From Prescottella soli (GTDB lineage Bacteria > Actinomycetota > Actinomycetes > Mycobacteriales > Mycobacteriaceae): DNA of 64,000 nucleotides. Location of the stretch: positions 3,534,001 to 3,598,000 of the forward strand of contig NZ_CP157276.1 of the NCBI RefSeq assembly GCF_040024445.1, read 5' to 3'. This document shows, piece after piece, positions 34,255 through 42,474 of the stretch. Each line of letters opens with the position of its first letter. Position 1 is the stretch's first letter. Below the pieces are notes generated by a model. The model saw only the letters and a program-made list of their open reading frames with translations. It did not search any database and was not told the origin of the DNA. The position numbers and the translations under genes were made by a program.

Positions 34255-35469
34255 ATGGCTACATCTAATGGTCCGCTCAGCGGCCTGCGCGTGCTCGAAC
34301 TGGGGAGTTTCATCGCCGGCCCCTTCGCGGGGCAGCTTCTGGGCGATTACGGGGCTGAGGTTCTGAAGATCGAGGCGCCCGGCTCCGGCGACTCGATGCG
34401 GCGGTGGGGTGTCACGGTCGACGGCGAAAGCCTGTGGTGGCCCTCGATCGCGCGGAACAAGAAGTCGGTCGCGATCGACCTGCGTCAGCCCGACGGCCGG
34501 GAGCTGATTCGCAAGCTGGTCGCCGAGGCCGACATCGTTCTCGAGAACTTCAGGCCCGGCACGCTTGCGAAGTGGGAACTCGACTACCCGGCCCTCTCGG
34601 CAATCAACCCGCGCATCATCCTGGTGCACGTCTCGGGGTTCGGCCAGAACGGGCCACGCGCGACGGATGCCGGTTTCGGCAGCGTCGGGGAGGCGATGGG
34701 CGGCATCCGGCATACGACGGGAAATCCCGAACTTCCCCCCACCCGCGTAGGCATCAGCCTCGGAGATTCCCTGGCGGCCCTGTTCGCCGTGATCGGGACG
34801 CTCGCCGCGGTTCACGAGCGGTCGGTGAGCGGCCGGGGCCAGGAGGTGGACGTCGCGATCTACGAGGCAGTGGCGGCCCTGATGGAATCGACGATGGCCG
34901 ATCACGAGATCGCGGGCGTGACCCGCGGACGCACCGGATCGGTGCTACCCCGAGTTGCGCCGTCGAACGTGTATCCCACGTCCGATGGAGCCGAGGTGAT
35001 CATCGCGGCCAACGCCGACAACGTCTTCCGTAGGCTCTGCACCGCGATGGGCCGGCCCGAGCTCGCCGACGACCCGAGGTTCGCCGAACACGGCCCGCGA
35101 GGCGACAACATGATCGACATCGACACCATCATCGGCGCCTGGACGTCGACGCTGAATTCCGATGTGCTGTTGAAGACCATGGAGGACAACGGCGTTCCGG
35201 CCGGGCGAATCTACACTGCCCCGGACATGCTGGCCGACCCGCACTACGCCGCGCGGGACATGGTGGTGCGCCTGGTCAACCAGTTCGGTGTGGCAGTCCC
35301 CGCAGCCGGCGTCGTCCCCAAGTTCTCCAGGTCCCAGCCGGCGGCTCCCGTGCCGGGGCCGGGTCTCGGTGAGCACACCCGTGAGGTCCTCGCCACGCTG
35401 GCCGGTGTGGACGAGAACCAATGGGCCGCGTTGCGGTCGGCCGGCATCGCCAACCAGGCGACCAGCTGA
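34255..35469 (+). CDS. Family III CoA transferase (CaiB/BaiF)
   Basis: 404 aa. It shows VLELGSFIAGPFAGQLLGDYGAEVLKIEAP, KKSVAIDLRQPDGRELIRKLV, NFRPGTLAKW and the catalytic Asp in ISLGDSLAALFAV. It moves CoA between acids without ATP. The ATG at 34255 is favoured by the conserved N-terminus; the longer frame runs through the regulator promoter. The transcript is probably leaderless. It likely acts in one route with the ligase at 30427 and the lyase at 32540. Confidence 0.88.
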   Translation: MATSNGPLSGLRVLELGSFIAGPFAGQLLGDYGAEVLKIEAPGSGDSMRRWGVTVDGESLWWPSIARNKKSVAIDLRQPDGRELIRKLVAEADIVLENFRPGTLAKWELDYPALSAINPRIILVHVSGFGQNGPRATDAGFGSVGEAMGGIRHTTGNPELPPTRVGISLGDSLAALFAVIGTLAAVHERSVSGRGQEVDVAIYEAVAALMESTMADHEIAGVTRGRTGSVLPRVAPSNVYPTSDGAEVIIAANADNVFRRLCTAMGRPELADDPRFAEHGPRGDNMIDIDTIIGAWTSTLNSDVLLKTMEDNGVPAGRIYTAPDMLADPHYAARDMVVRLVNQFGVAVPAAGVVPKFSRSQPAAPVPGPGLGEHTREVLATLAGVDENQWAALRSAGIANQATS

Positions 35470-35542
35470 CGTTCGATCCCGGTCTGCGTCGTTGCTTGCG
35501 CTGGCTCTGTTTGTTTCACGAGTCGCGTGGGCACAGACGACG

Positions 35543-35581
35543 AAAGGTCTCCTGTCGGTGATGTCACGGCAGGAGACCTTT
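35543..35581. terminator. Bidirectional terminator, repeated hairpin type 1
   Basis: AAAGGTCTCCTGTCG (35543-35557) pairs with CGGCAGGAGACCTTT (35567-35581), with one G-T pair. It lies between convergent genes. Nearly the same hairpin recurs at 40784-40838. Confidence 0.75.
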
Positions 35582-35694
35582 GGTCGTTCAGCGACCGGCT
35601 ACTGCGCGCGGTTGCCTTCGTGGGGCCCGTCCAAGCGGTCCCGGGTCGAGTGACAAGTCGGCGAACGAGTTACCTGCGTTCGGCAGACGGGTGG

Positions 35695-36333
35695 TCATTC
35701 TCCTGACAGGTCGGCGGAGAGGTCGGCGACCACGATGCCTTCAGGGACGCGGACTTCTTCGACGGGCTCGGGCCGGTCGTCGAATTCGAGTCGCAGTGCG
35801 CGGCAGATCGTGGCATGCATGTCGTACATGCAGGTGATGTACGTCAGTTCCATGATCTGCTTGTCCGACAGGTTCGTCTGGAGGACGGTGAACACCCCGT
35901 CGGGCACGCGGCCGCCGTCATGGACGAGGGCGTCGGTGTACGCCAGGACGGCGCGTTCGAGTTCTGTGAACTGGTCGCTGATCTGCCAGTGGGGGAGGGC
36001 GGCGATCTTCTCCTCGCTCATGCCGAGGGAGCGCATCTGCTTGCAGTGCTGAGAGAAGACGAACTGGCTGCCGCGTGCATACCCGGCGCGGGCCTGGCCG
36101 AGTTCGCGCAGCAGGGGGTCGAGGGTGGCGTTGCGGTAGAGAGCGAATCCGCGCACGGCGTGGCGGAACACGTCGGGGGACTGGGCGAATACCGTCCACC
36201 AGTCGCCGGGGGTGGCGTGGATGGTGCCGTGGTCGACGGCGGGGTCCTTGTCGGGGCCGAACAGTCGGTCGTAGAAGAAGAGGATCTTCTCGTCGGTCAC
36301 TTCTGCGCGGGGGACCTCACGAAGTCGGGGCAT
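35695..36333 (-). CDS. Carboxymuconolactone decarboxylase (AhpD-like) family protein
   Basis: 212 aa, all-helical. The core QARAGYARGSQFVFSQHCKQMRSLGMSEEKIAAL has one Cys (HCKQMR) in place of the AhpD CxxC, so a disulfide reductase role is unlikely. A C-terminal copy of the pattern is seen (NLSDKQIMELTYITCMYDMHATI). Such proteins include lactone decarboxylases and many of unknown role. It starts 19 nt after the VOC gene stop and forms a unit with it. Confidence 0.8.
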   Translation of the reverse strand: MPRLREVPRAEVTDEKILFFYDRLFGPDKDPAVDHGTIHATPGDWWTVFAQSPDVFRHAVRGFALYRNATLDPLLRELGQARAGYARGSQFVFSQHCKQMRSLGMSEEKIAALPHWQISDQFTELERAVLAYTDALVHDGGRVPDGVFTVLQTNLSDKQIMELTYITCMYDMHATICRALRLEFDDRPEPVEEVRVPEGIVVADLSADLSGE

Positions 36334-36352
36334 GGGTGTTCCTTTCGGGATG

Positions 36353-36919
36353 TCAGGAGGCGCTGGGGACGCGGCGGTCGGCGGCGGCCTTCGGTTCGTG
36401 TGAGACGTCGGCCTCGGTGAACTCGCGGGTCCAGCAGGCAAATTCGAGGAGGATGCCGTCCGGGTCCTGGAAGTAGAAGGACCGGACGAAGGTGCCGGCA
36501 TGGATCTCTCGCGACGCGCCCTCCGGGCTGTCGTCGTGGTTGAGAACGATGCTCAGCGGCACCCCGTCCGCCTTGAGTCGCTTGCGGTACTCGTCGAACT
36601 TCTCCGGCGGGACGGCGAACGCGACGTGATTCATCGAGCCGACCGCGCTGACGAGCTCGCTCCGGTCGGGTAGTCCCGCCGGGGCGGAGATTCCGGGAAC
36701 CGGGTCCGGCGCGTCCGCCAGCCAGAAGAACGCCAGTGTGTCCCCGCCTCCGCAGTCGAAGAAGAAGTGCTGTCCGAGGTTGCCGGGAAGATCGAGTGTC
36801 TTGACGAGCGGCATACCCAGGGTTCCCGAGTAGAAGTCGATGGTGCGCTGCATGTCCGAGCACACGAGCGCGAGGTGATTGATTCCGCCGAACTCGAACT
36901 TCGGATTGGTGGCCTTCAT
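36353..36919 (-). CDS. VOC (glyoxalase/extradiol fold) protein, copy C
   Basis: 188 aa, clearly paralogous to the protein at 19943-20518: INHLALVCSDMQRTIDFYSGTLGMPL, GSMNHVAFAVPPEKFDEYRKRL, FVRSFYFQDPDGILLEFACWTREF. Metal ligands (His, His, Glu) are conserved. It is divergent from a third NTF2-like paralogue, so the pair is kept though the orientation differs. The operator at 36963-36980 lies between them and probably controls both. Confidence 0.83.
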   Translation of the reverse strand: MKATNPKFEFGGINHLALVCSDMQRTIDFYSGTLGMPLVKTLDLPGNLGQHFFFDCGGGDTLAFFWLADAPDPVPGISAPAGLPDRSELVSAVGSMNHVAFAVPPEKFDEYRKRLKADGVPLSIVLNHDDSPEGASREIHAGTFVRSFYFQDPDGILLEFACWTREFTEADVSHEPKAAADRRVPSAS

Positions 36920-36962
36920 TGCGGTCCTTTCGGGGGAGCGGCGTGCCGAGACTGGGGCAAAT

Positions 36963-36980
36963 CATGACTTGACAGTCATG
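36963..36980. promoter_or_regulatory. CATGACT-TGAC-AGTCATG operator
   Basis: A perfect 7-bp inverted repeat around TGAC, between the divergent VOC and NTF2 genes. The same element, with 9-bp arms, lies just before the TetR gene at 40152, which is therefore the likely regulator of both promoters. Confidence 0.7.
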
Positions 36981-37091
36981 TCACCTTCTTGGATAGTTTC
37001 ATCCGTGGCCACGTCGTCTGTCAACAGTGCGGCCGCTCCGGCTGGGGGATGGTCGGCCACGTGTAACTGCCTTGAGGAGAAGCCTTTTCGC

Positions 37092-37481
37092 ATGAATGAC
37101 CTCGCCGATCGCTTCTTTGCTGCCGTCTGCGGCGGCGACGAGGGGGCACTCACCGAACTGTATTCGCCGGACGCGCGCATCTGGCACAACGACGACGGGC
37201 AGGAGCAGACGGTTACGGAGAACCTCCGCACCCTGCGCTGGCTCTCCCGGACTCTCGAGGACTTCCGGTACGAGGACATCCGCCGCCACCTGCTGCCCGA
37301 CGGATTCGTTCAGCAGCACGTCGTCCGCGGCACCCTCGCCGGACACGGCCCGCTGGAGGTGCCGGCTGCCCTGTTCGTCCACGTCGTGGACGGGCGCATC
37401 TGCCGCATCGACGAGTACGTCGACTCCGCCGCCACCCGAGCCCTGCACGAAGCCGCCGCAGCCACCAGGAGGCATTCATGA
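37092..37481 (+). CDS. NTF2-like (SnoaL-type) protein, paralogue C
   Basis: 129 aa. LADRFFAAVCGGDEGALTELY, DARIWHNDDGQEQTVTENLR, GFVQQHVVRGTLAG and GRICRIDEYVDS match paralogues A and B. GAGGAG lies 10 nt before the ATG. Its stop overlaps the acyl-CoA dehydrogenase start by 4 nt, so here the protein is part of an acyl-CoA operon. Function unknown; the constant link to VOC genes suggests the two act on the same intermediate. Confidence 0.82.
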   Translation: MNDLADRFFAAVCGGDEGALTELYSPDARIWHNDDGQEQTVTENLRTLRWLSRTLEDFRYEDIRRHLLPDGFVQQHVVRGTLAGHGPLEVPAALFVHVVDGRICRIDEYVDSAATRALHEAAAATRRHS

Positions 37482-38662
37482 CCGTGAACCATCCCGAAGG
37501 ACACGTCGCCGATCTGTGTGCGCGAATGCGCGCGTTCATCGACGACGAGGTGATCCCGGCGGAACCCGTCCTCGCGAAGGAGGACGAGGTCGCCCACAAG
37601 GCGCTCGACCAGCTGTGCTCGCGGGCAAAGGAACTGGGTCTGTGGGCACTGGGCCATCCCGCGGATGTGGGTGGCGGCGGAGTCCCGTTCCTCGACTTCG
37701 TCCATCTCAACGAGGTCATCGGCCGGTCCGAGTTCGGGCAGCTGGCCGTCGGTTCGGTGTCCATGCAGGACACTCTGATGCTCCACCGGCACGGCACCGA
37801 GGAACAGAAGCGGCGGTGGATTCCGCCGATCGTCGCGGGGGAGTTCCTGCCGTCGGTCGGTCTGACCGAACCCGACACGGCGGGCTCCGATCCCACTCTG
37901 ATCGAGACACGCGCGGAACTGGACGGCGACACCTGGGTCATCAACGGGCGCAAGTGGTTCACCACGGGCGTCGCGGATGCCGGGTATTGCTCCGTCTTCG
38001 CCCGCACCGAGCCCGAGTCGACGCCGCGGCACTCCCGGATCAGTGCGATCATCGTGCCGACCGACACCCCCGGGTTCGACATCGTCCGGTCGATCCCGAC
38101 CATGGGACACGACCCCAGCGACCACTACGAGGTTCGCCTCACCGACGTCCGGGTGCCGTCCGCCAACCTGCTCGGCGAACGAGGCAAGGGCTTCGTCGTC
38201 GCCCAGGACCGGCTCGGGCCCGGCCGGATCTTCCACTGCATGCGCTGGCTCGGTCAGGCGCAGCGCGCGTACGAGTTGATGTGCGAGCGCGCGAACACCC
38301 GCTACGTGCACGGATCGCTGCTCGCCGAGAAGGGCGAGGTCCACCGGTACATCGCCGAGTCCGCGGCGCAGATCCACGCAGCCCGCCTGATGACCCTCGA
38401 TGCCGCGCGTGTGATGGACTCGGGCGAGGACGCGCGGGTGCAGATCGGTCTGGTGAAGTTCTGGGGTGCCCGGATGCTGCACGATGTCGTCGACCGCGCG
38501 ATCCAGGTGCATGGTGCGCTCGGGCTGACCGCCGACACGCCGCTCGAACGGATGTACCGGCAGGCCCGCTACGCCCGCATCTACGACGGGCCGGACGAGG
38601 TGCATCGCATGTCGACCGCACGCCGACTGCTGCGCGACCCGGGTGCCGCACCATGGCGGTGA
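37478..38662 (+). CDS. Acyl-CoA dehydrogenase (ACAD10/11-like)
   Basis: 394 aa. It has PSVGLTEPDTAGSDPT, NGRKWFTTGVADAGYCSVF, GERGKGFVVAQDRLGPGRIFHCMRW and a C-terminal RAIQVHGALGLTADTPLERMYRQAR. The long HCMRWLGQAQRAYELMCERA helix is typical of the ACAD10/11-type group, often encoded beside APH-type kinases. That is the case here: the kinase gene overlaps its end. The pair probably handles 4-hydroxyacyl-CoA or a related substrate via phosphorylation and elimination (inference from the family). Confidence 0.86.
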   Translation: MTVNHPEGHVADLCARMRAFIDDEVIPAEPVLAKEDEVAHKALDQLCSRAKELGLWALGHPADVGGGGVPFLDFVHLNEVIGRSEFGQLAVGSVSMQDTLMLHRHGTEEQKRRWIPPIVAGEFLPSVGLTEPDTAGSDPTLIETRAELDGDTWVINGRKWFTTGVADAGYCSVFARTEPESTPRHSRISAIIVPTDTPGFDIVRSIPTMGHDPSDHYEVRLTDVRVPSANLLGERGKGFVVAQDRLGPGRIFHCMRWLGQAQRAYELMCERANTRYVHGSLLAEKGEVHRYIAESAAQIHAARLMTLDAARVMDSGEDARVQIGLVKFWGARMLHDVVDRAIQVHGALGLTADTPLERMYRQARYARIYDGPDEVHRMSTARRLLRDPGAAPWR

Positions 38663-40035
38663 CACACGTTCCCGGCAGCCTCGGTGACGGAATCCGCGTC
38701 GTTCTGAGCGACGCCTCCGGCACGGAGATGACCGTCGGCGAGCCCCGCCAGCTGACCGGCGGGGCCAGCCGTCAGGTGTGGGCGGTCGACGCTCACAGCG
38801 CGGACGGCCGGTCGCTGGCGGTCGTGCTGCGCCGGGATCCGCCCGGGCACGGCGACGCCGACCGGATGCGCGCGGAGGCGGCATGCCTGCGGGCCGCCTC
38901 CGCGGCCGGGGTGCCGGTGCCCGGCCTGCTCGCGTCCGGCGACACGGCGCCGGGCATCGACGCCCCGTTTCTGTTGATGGACAAGGTCGACGGCGAGTCG
39001 ATCCCACGGAAACTGCAGCGGGACCCCGAACTCGACGAGGTGCGGGCGCATCTCGCCGAGGACATGGGTCACGTTCTCGGACTGATCCACCAGGCGGACG
39101 TCGACACTCTGGGGATGCTCGACGCCGGCGACCCGTTGGATGCGATCGAGGCGGTGTACCAGGGCTTGGAGGAACCGCGTCCCGCGGTCGAGGTCGGGCT
39201 TCGATGGCTCCGTGAACACCGACCCTCTAAGCGTCCAGATGCGTTGGTGCACGGTGACTTCCGTCTCGGCAACGTGCTTGTCGACGGCACCGGTATCCGC
39301 GGGGTGCTGGACTGGGAACTTGCTCACCTGGGTGATCCGATCGAGGACCTCGGCTGGCTCTGCGTGCGTGCGTGGCGGTTCGGTGCGGAGCCGCCGGTCG
39401 CCGGGATCGGCACCCGCGGCCAGTTGCTCGACGGCTATGCACGCGCCACGGGTATTCGGCCGTCGGAGAGCGAACTGCACTGGTGGGAGACCTTCGGAAC
39501 GCTGAGGTGGTTGGTGCTGAGCCGGTTCCAGGCCGAGCGGCACCTCGGCGGCGCCGAGAGGTCGATCGAGCTGGCCGCGATCGGACGGCGGGTGTGTGAG
39601 TCGGAGTACGACCTGCTCCTGATCCTCGGCCTGCTCGGCGACATCGATCGGGCACAGGATGCCGCGCCGGCGGCGCCGTCGCTGCACGACCGACCGAGCC
39701 TCCCGGAGATCCTGGAACTGGTCTCCGGCACCCTGCGTGACGAGGTGGCCCCCGCGTTGACCGATGCGCACGAACGGGAGCGATACCTGCTGCGCATCTG
39801 CATCAACCTGCTGGGCATCGCGGGGCGGGAACTCGGTGCCGACGACCGTTCCGGCCATCTGCGGGATCTGCTCGCAGGTCTGGGCTGCGCGTCCGAAGTC
39901 GATCTCGCCGAGCGAATTCGGGTGGGGACGCTTTCGTACGCCGACGCCGGTGTCCGTCGGGCTGTGTCGACCGCGGTGCTCGCCCGACTGAGCGTCGCGA
40001 ACCCCCGGCATCTGCTCGACCCGTCACGGAGCTGA
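38653..40035 (+). CDS. Aminoglycoside phosphotransferase-fold kinase (APH family)
   Basis: 460 aa. The kinase fold is marked by VLRRDPPGHGDADRMRAEA, the catalytic loop LVHGDFRLGNVLV (His-Gly-Asp) and the metal motif VLDWELAHLGDPIEDLGWL. An extra helical region of about 130 residues follows the kinase. Pairs of this kinase with an acyl-CoA dehydrogenase mirror the human ACAD10/11 fusion, which phosphorylates 4-hydroxyacyl-CoA. It is not an antibiotic resistance gene by context. The ATG at 38653 overlaps the dehydrogenase by 10 nt. Confidence 0.83.
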   Translation: MAVTHVPGSLGDGIRVVLSDASGTEMTVGEPRQLTGGASRQVWAVDAHSADGRSLAVVLRRDPPGHGDADRMRAEAACLRAASAAGVPVPGLLASGDTAPGIDAPFLLMDKVDGESIPRKLQRDPELDEVRAHLAEDMGHVLGLIHQADVDTLGMLDAGDPLDAIEAVYQGLEEPRPAVEVGLRWLREHRPSKRPDALVHGDFRLGNVLVDGTGIRGVLDWELAHLGDPIEDLGWLCVRAWRFGAEPPVAGIGTRGQLLDGYARATGIRPSESELHWWETFGTLRWLVLSRFQAERHLGGAERSIELAAIGRRVCESEYDLLLILGLLGDIDRAQDAAPAAPSLHDRPSLPEILELVSGTLRDEVAPALTDAHERERYLLRICINLLGIAGRELGADDRSGHLRDLLAGLGCASEVDLAERIRVGTLSYADAGVRRAVSTAVLARLSVANPRHLLDPSRS

Positions 40036-40106
40036 GCCGGATCGGATCGGACCTTTGCGGGACGGGTCTACGCTGGTGTGATCACTCATGTTCGGCGCAA
40101 CAACCC

Positions 40107-40128
40107 GACATGACTTGACAGTCATGTC
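40107..40128. promoter_or_regulatory. GACATGACT-TGAC-AGTCATGTC operator
   Basis: A perfect 9-bp inverted repeat with a 4-nt spacer, 23 nt before the TetR GTG. It matches the site at 36963-36980 and fits auto-regulation. Confidence 0.72.
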
Positions 40129-40151
40129 AGGTTGTTGCGAGACTCGTCCGA

Positions 40152-40799
40152 GTGAGTAAGTCATCGGCCAACACGGGATCCTCGACGCCGCCCGTCGCCG
40201 CATTGACCGCGCGCGGCAGAAAGACCCGCGATGGACTGCTCGACGCAGCCCGGAAGGTCTTCGAGGACGTCGGCTTTCTCGATACCCGGGTCGAGCAGAT
40301 CGCGCAGGAAGCGGGGGTCTCGTACGGGACGTTCTACCGGTACTTCGAGTCCAAGGAAGACGTGTTCGAGGAGTTGAGCACGCGTCTGTTCGAGGATGTG
40401 CATCGGCGTGAACCCCTCGACCCGGACCTGTCGCCGGCCGCGAGACTGGTTGCATCGAACCGCTCGTACTATCAGGCCTACCAGCGCAATGCGAAGTTGA
40501 TGGCGATCGTGGAGCAGGTGGCGACGTTCAACAACGAATTCCGCGCGCTCCGCCACGAGCACCGACGAAAGCTGATCGAGCGGACGTCCCGGGCTATCGC
40601 CCGCTGGCAGGAACAGGGCCAGGTTCGAGAGTCCCTCGATCCTGTGATGGCTGCGCGTGCCATGGCCGCGATGGTCGACCACACCTTGTATCTGTGGCTG
40701 GTCCAGGGCGACGAGGCGAACGAGGAAAATCTCCTCGATACGCTGGATCGGATGTGTATCGGCGCCCTCGGCCTCGACGACGAAGGTCTCCTGTCGTGA
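40152..40799 (+). CDS. TetR family regulator
   Basis: 215 aa. HTH: GLLDAARKVFEDVGFLDTRVEQIAQEAGVSYGTFYRYFESKEDVF (residues 29-73). The ligand domain includes SNRSYYQAYQRNAKLMAIVEQV, common in regulators of acyl-CoA genes. It follows the kinase gene after a 116-nt gap with a strong operator. The matching site in the 36.9 kb divergent promoter makes the VOC-CMD and NTF2-ACAD-kinase units its likely targets. The last codons overlap a hairpin terminator. Confidence 0.88.
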   Translation: MSKSSANTGSSTPPVAALTARGRKTRDGLLDAARKVFEDVGFLDTRVEQIAQEAGVSYGTFYRYFESKEDVFEELSTRLFEDVHRREPLDPDLSPAARLVASNRSYYQAYQRNAKLMAIVEQVATFNNEFRALRHEHRRKLIERTSRAIARWQEQGQVRESLDPVMAARAMAAMVDHTLYLWLVQGDEANEENLLDTLDRMCIGALGLDDEGLLS

Positions 40800-40838
40800 T
40801 GTGACATCCGGTTGGATCCACTACACGGCAGGAGACCT
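40784..40838. terminator. Bidirectional terminator, repeated hairpin type 2
   Basis: AGGTCTCCTGTCGTG (40784-40798) pairs with CACGGCAGGAGACCT (40824-40838), with one G-T pair and a longer loop. It overlaps the TetR stop and faces the convergent ABM gene. It has the same arms as the hairpin at 35543-35581. Confidence 0.7.
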
Positions 40839-40866
40839 CGGTTCGTTCGAGAATCTGTTGCGCTCG

Positions 40867-41163
40867 TCAGATGTGCGGGTCGACGGTTCCCGTCACCAGC
40901 GAGGGCGGGCCGGCGAGCAGCGGCCCGAGATCGGTGATCGCGCCCTCGCCGGCTCGGAACTTGCGATATGCGGCGTCGTGCTCGGCCGATTGCCAGGTCT
41001 CGACGAAGCGCCAGACGTGGGGGCTCTTGGTGTCGACAACCGACTTCACGCCGAGGCAGCCGGGGAACGCCCGAGTCTCCTCGAGCACTCGCGTCATCAC
41101 CTCACGCGCGGAGTCCAGGGATTCCGGCTTGAAGGTCAATTCCAGGACTGCGATCAATTCCAT
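40867..41163 (-). CDS. Antibiotic biosynthesis monooxygenase (ABM) domain protein
   Basis: 98 aa ferredoxin-like alpha-beta barrel: IAVLELTFKPESLDSAREVMTRV, FPGCLGVKSVVDTKSPHVW and RFVETWQSAEHDAAYRKF are typical ABM blocks. Cofactor-free quinone-forming monooxygenases and many small proteins of unknown role share this fold. It lies 40 nt downstream of the acyl-CoA dehydrogenase gene on the same strand and is probably the last gene of that unit. Confidence 0.83.
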   Translation of the reverse strand: MELIAVLELTFKPESLDSAREVMTRVLEETRAFPGCLGVKSVVDTKSPHVWRFVETWQSAEHDAAYRKFRAGEGAITDLGPLLAGPPSLVTGTVDPHI

Positions 41164-41203
41164 CTGTGCTCCTCGGTGGTAGGAAACATGTTGTCGGCGT
41201 TCG

Positions 41204-42361
41204 TCAGCGGAATTCGGAGGCGATGTCCCGACCGATGATCTCCTTCATGATCTCGGTGGTGCCGCCGTAGATGGTCTGGATCCGGCTGTCGACGTAGGCG
41301 CGGCCGATCGGGTACTCCATCATGTAGCCGTAGCCGCCGTGCAACTGCACGCAGCGGTCCACGACACGCTTCTGCAGTTCGGTCGCCCACCACTTGCTCA
41401 TCGATGCGTCCACGGCAGTGAGCTCGCCCGCATTCAGCGCGAGAACGGCGCGGTCGATGTGTGATTCGGTGACCTCGATCTCCGTGCGCATCTCGGCGAG
41501 AGCGAATCGGGTGTTTTGCAGATCACCGATCGGCTTTCCGAACGCCTTTCGCTCGAACGCGTAGTTCTTCGTCCACTCGTACGCCGCGCGGGCGGAGGTG
41601 ATGGCGGACACGGCGATAGAGATCCGTTCGAGGGGAAGGTTCTCCATCAGGTGGATGAATCCTCTTCCCTCCGTTCCGAGTAGGTTCTCGGCCGGCACGC
41701 GCACATCCTCGAAGACCAGCTCGGCGGTGTCCTGCGCCGCGAGTCCCACCTTGTGAAGCTTCCGCCCCCGGCTGAATCCGGGCGTATCACGCTCGACGAC
41801 GACGAGGGAGAAGCCCTTCGACCCCGCGTCGGGGTCGGTACGGCACACGACGATCACGAGGTCGGAGTGGATTCCATTGGTGATGAACGTCTTCTGGCCG
41901 TTGATCACCCACTCGTCGCCGTCCCGGACCGCGGTGGTCCGAACACCCTGCAGGTCCGATCCGGCCCCGGGTTCGGTCATCGCGATCGCGCCGATCAGCT
42001 CACCGCTCGCCATCCGAGGCAGCCAGCGCGCCTTCTGCTCGTCGGTGCCGAGGTGCACGATGTACGGGACGACGATGTCGTCGTGCACGCTCAGACTGGC
42101 GCCGAATGAGGTGGTTCCAGTCCGGGCGATCTCGTCGAACACAACCTGCCGGAAGCGATAGTCGGTCACGCCGGCGCCGCCGCACTCCTCGGGAATGCCG
42201 AGTCCGACGATGCCGGACCGGCCGGCAGCAATCCACGCGGAGCGATCGATGAGTCGATCCTCCTCCCACTTCGGGTAGTGGGGTTCGATCTCGCGCGCGA
42301 GGAACTCGCGGACGGTCGCGCGGTAGTCCTCGTGGTCGGCTTCGAAGTGCTTACGTTGCAT
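41204..42361 (-). CDS. Acyl-CoA dehydrogenase
   Basis: 385 aa. IAMTEPGAGSDLQGVRTTA, NGQKTFITNGIHSDLVIVV, the catalytic-region text AYEWTKNYAFERKAFGKPIGDLQNTRF and the C-terminal VQLHGGYGYMMEYPIGRAYVDSRIQTIYGGTTEIMKEIIG (read in parts) mark a canonical short- or branched-chain dehydrogenase. It forms the 2,3-enoyl-CoA for the hydratase, SDR and thiolase genes upstream on the same strand. A hairpin at 42390-42425 separates it from them, so it may have its own promoter or be attenuated. Confidence 0.9.
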   Translation of the reverse strand: MQRKHFEADHEDYRATVREFLAREIEPHYPKWEEDRLIDRSAWIAAGRSGIVGLGIPEECGGAGVTDYRFRQVVFDEIARTGTTSFGASLSVHDDIVVPYIVHLGTDEQKARWLPRMASGELIGAIAMTEPGAGSDLQGVRTTAVRDGDEWVINGQKTFITNGIHSDLVIVVCRTDPDAGSKGFSLVVVERDTPGFSRGRKLHKVGLAAQDTAELVFEDVRVPAENLLGTEGRGFIHLMENLPLERISIAVSAITSARAAYEWTKNYAFERKAFGKPIGDLQNTRFALAEMRTEIEVTESHIDRAVLALNAGELTAVDASMSKWWATELQKRVVDRCVQLHGGYGYMMEYPIGRAYVDSRIQTIYGGTTEIMKEIIGRDIASEFR

Positions 42362-42389
42362 CGGTTTCTCTACTTCAGGCTCGATGGTC

Positions 42390-42425
42390 GCGCGGGTCGG
42401 GTGCTGGATGGCACCCGACCCGCGC
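42390..42425. terminator. Hairpin with 15-bp perfect stem
   Basis: GCGCGGGTCGGGTGC (42390-42404) pairs with GCACCCGACCCGCGC (42411-42425) around a 6-nt loop. It lies between the SDR stop and the acyl-CoA dehydrogenase start, only 28 nt before the latter. There is no T-run, so attenuation or mRNA processing are alternatives to termination. Confidence 0.6.
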
Positions 42426-42474
42426 AGGGTGATGGCGGTACAGCGGGTCGTACCCCGCCCTCACTCCGAGATGA

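Noticed and set aside
38653-40035. Aminoglycoside resistance function for the APH-fold kinase
   Set aside because: Coupling to an acyl-CoA dehydrogenase and the extra C-terminal helical region point to a metabolic kinase.
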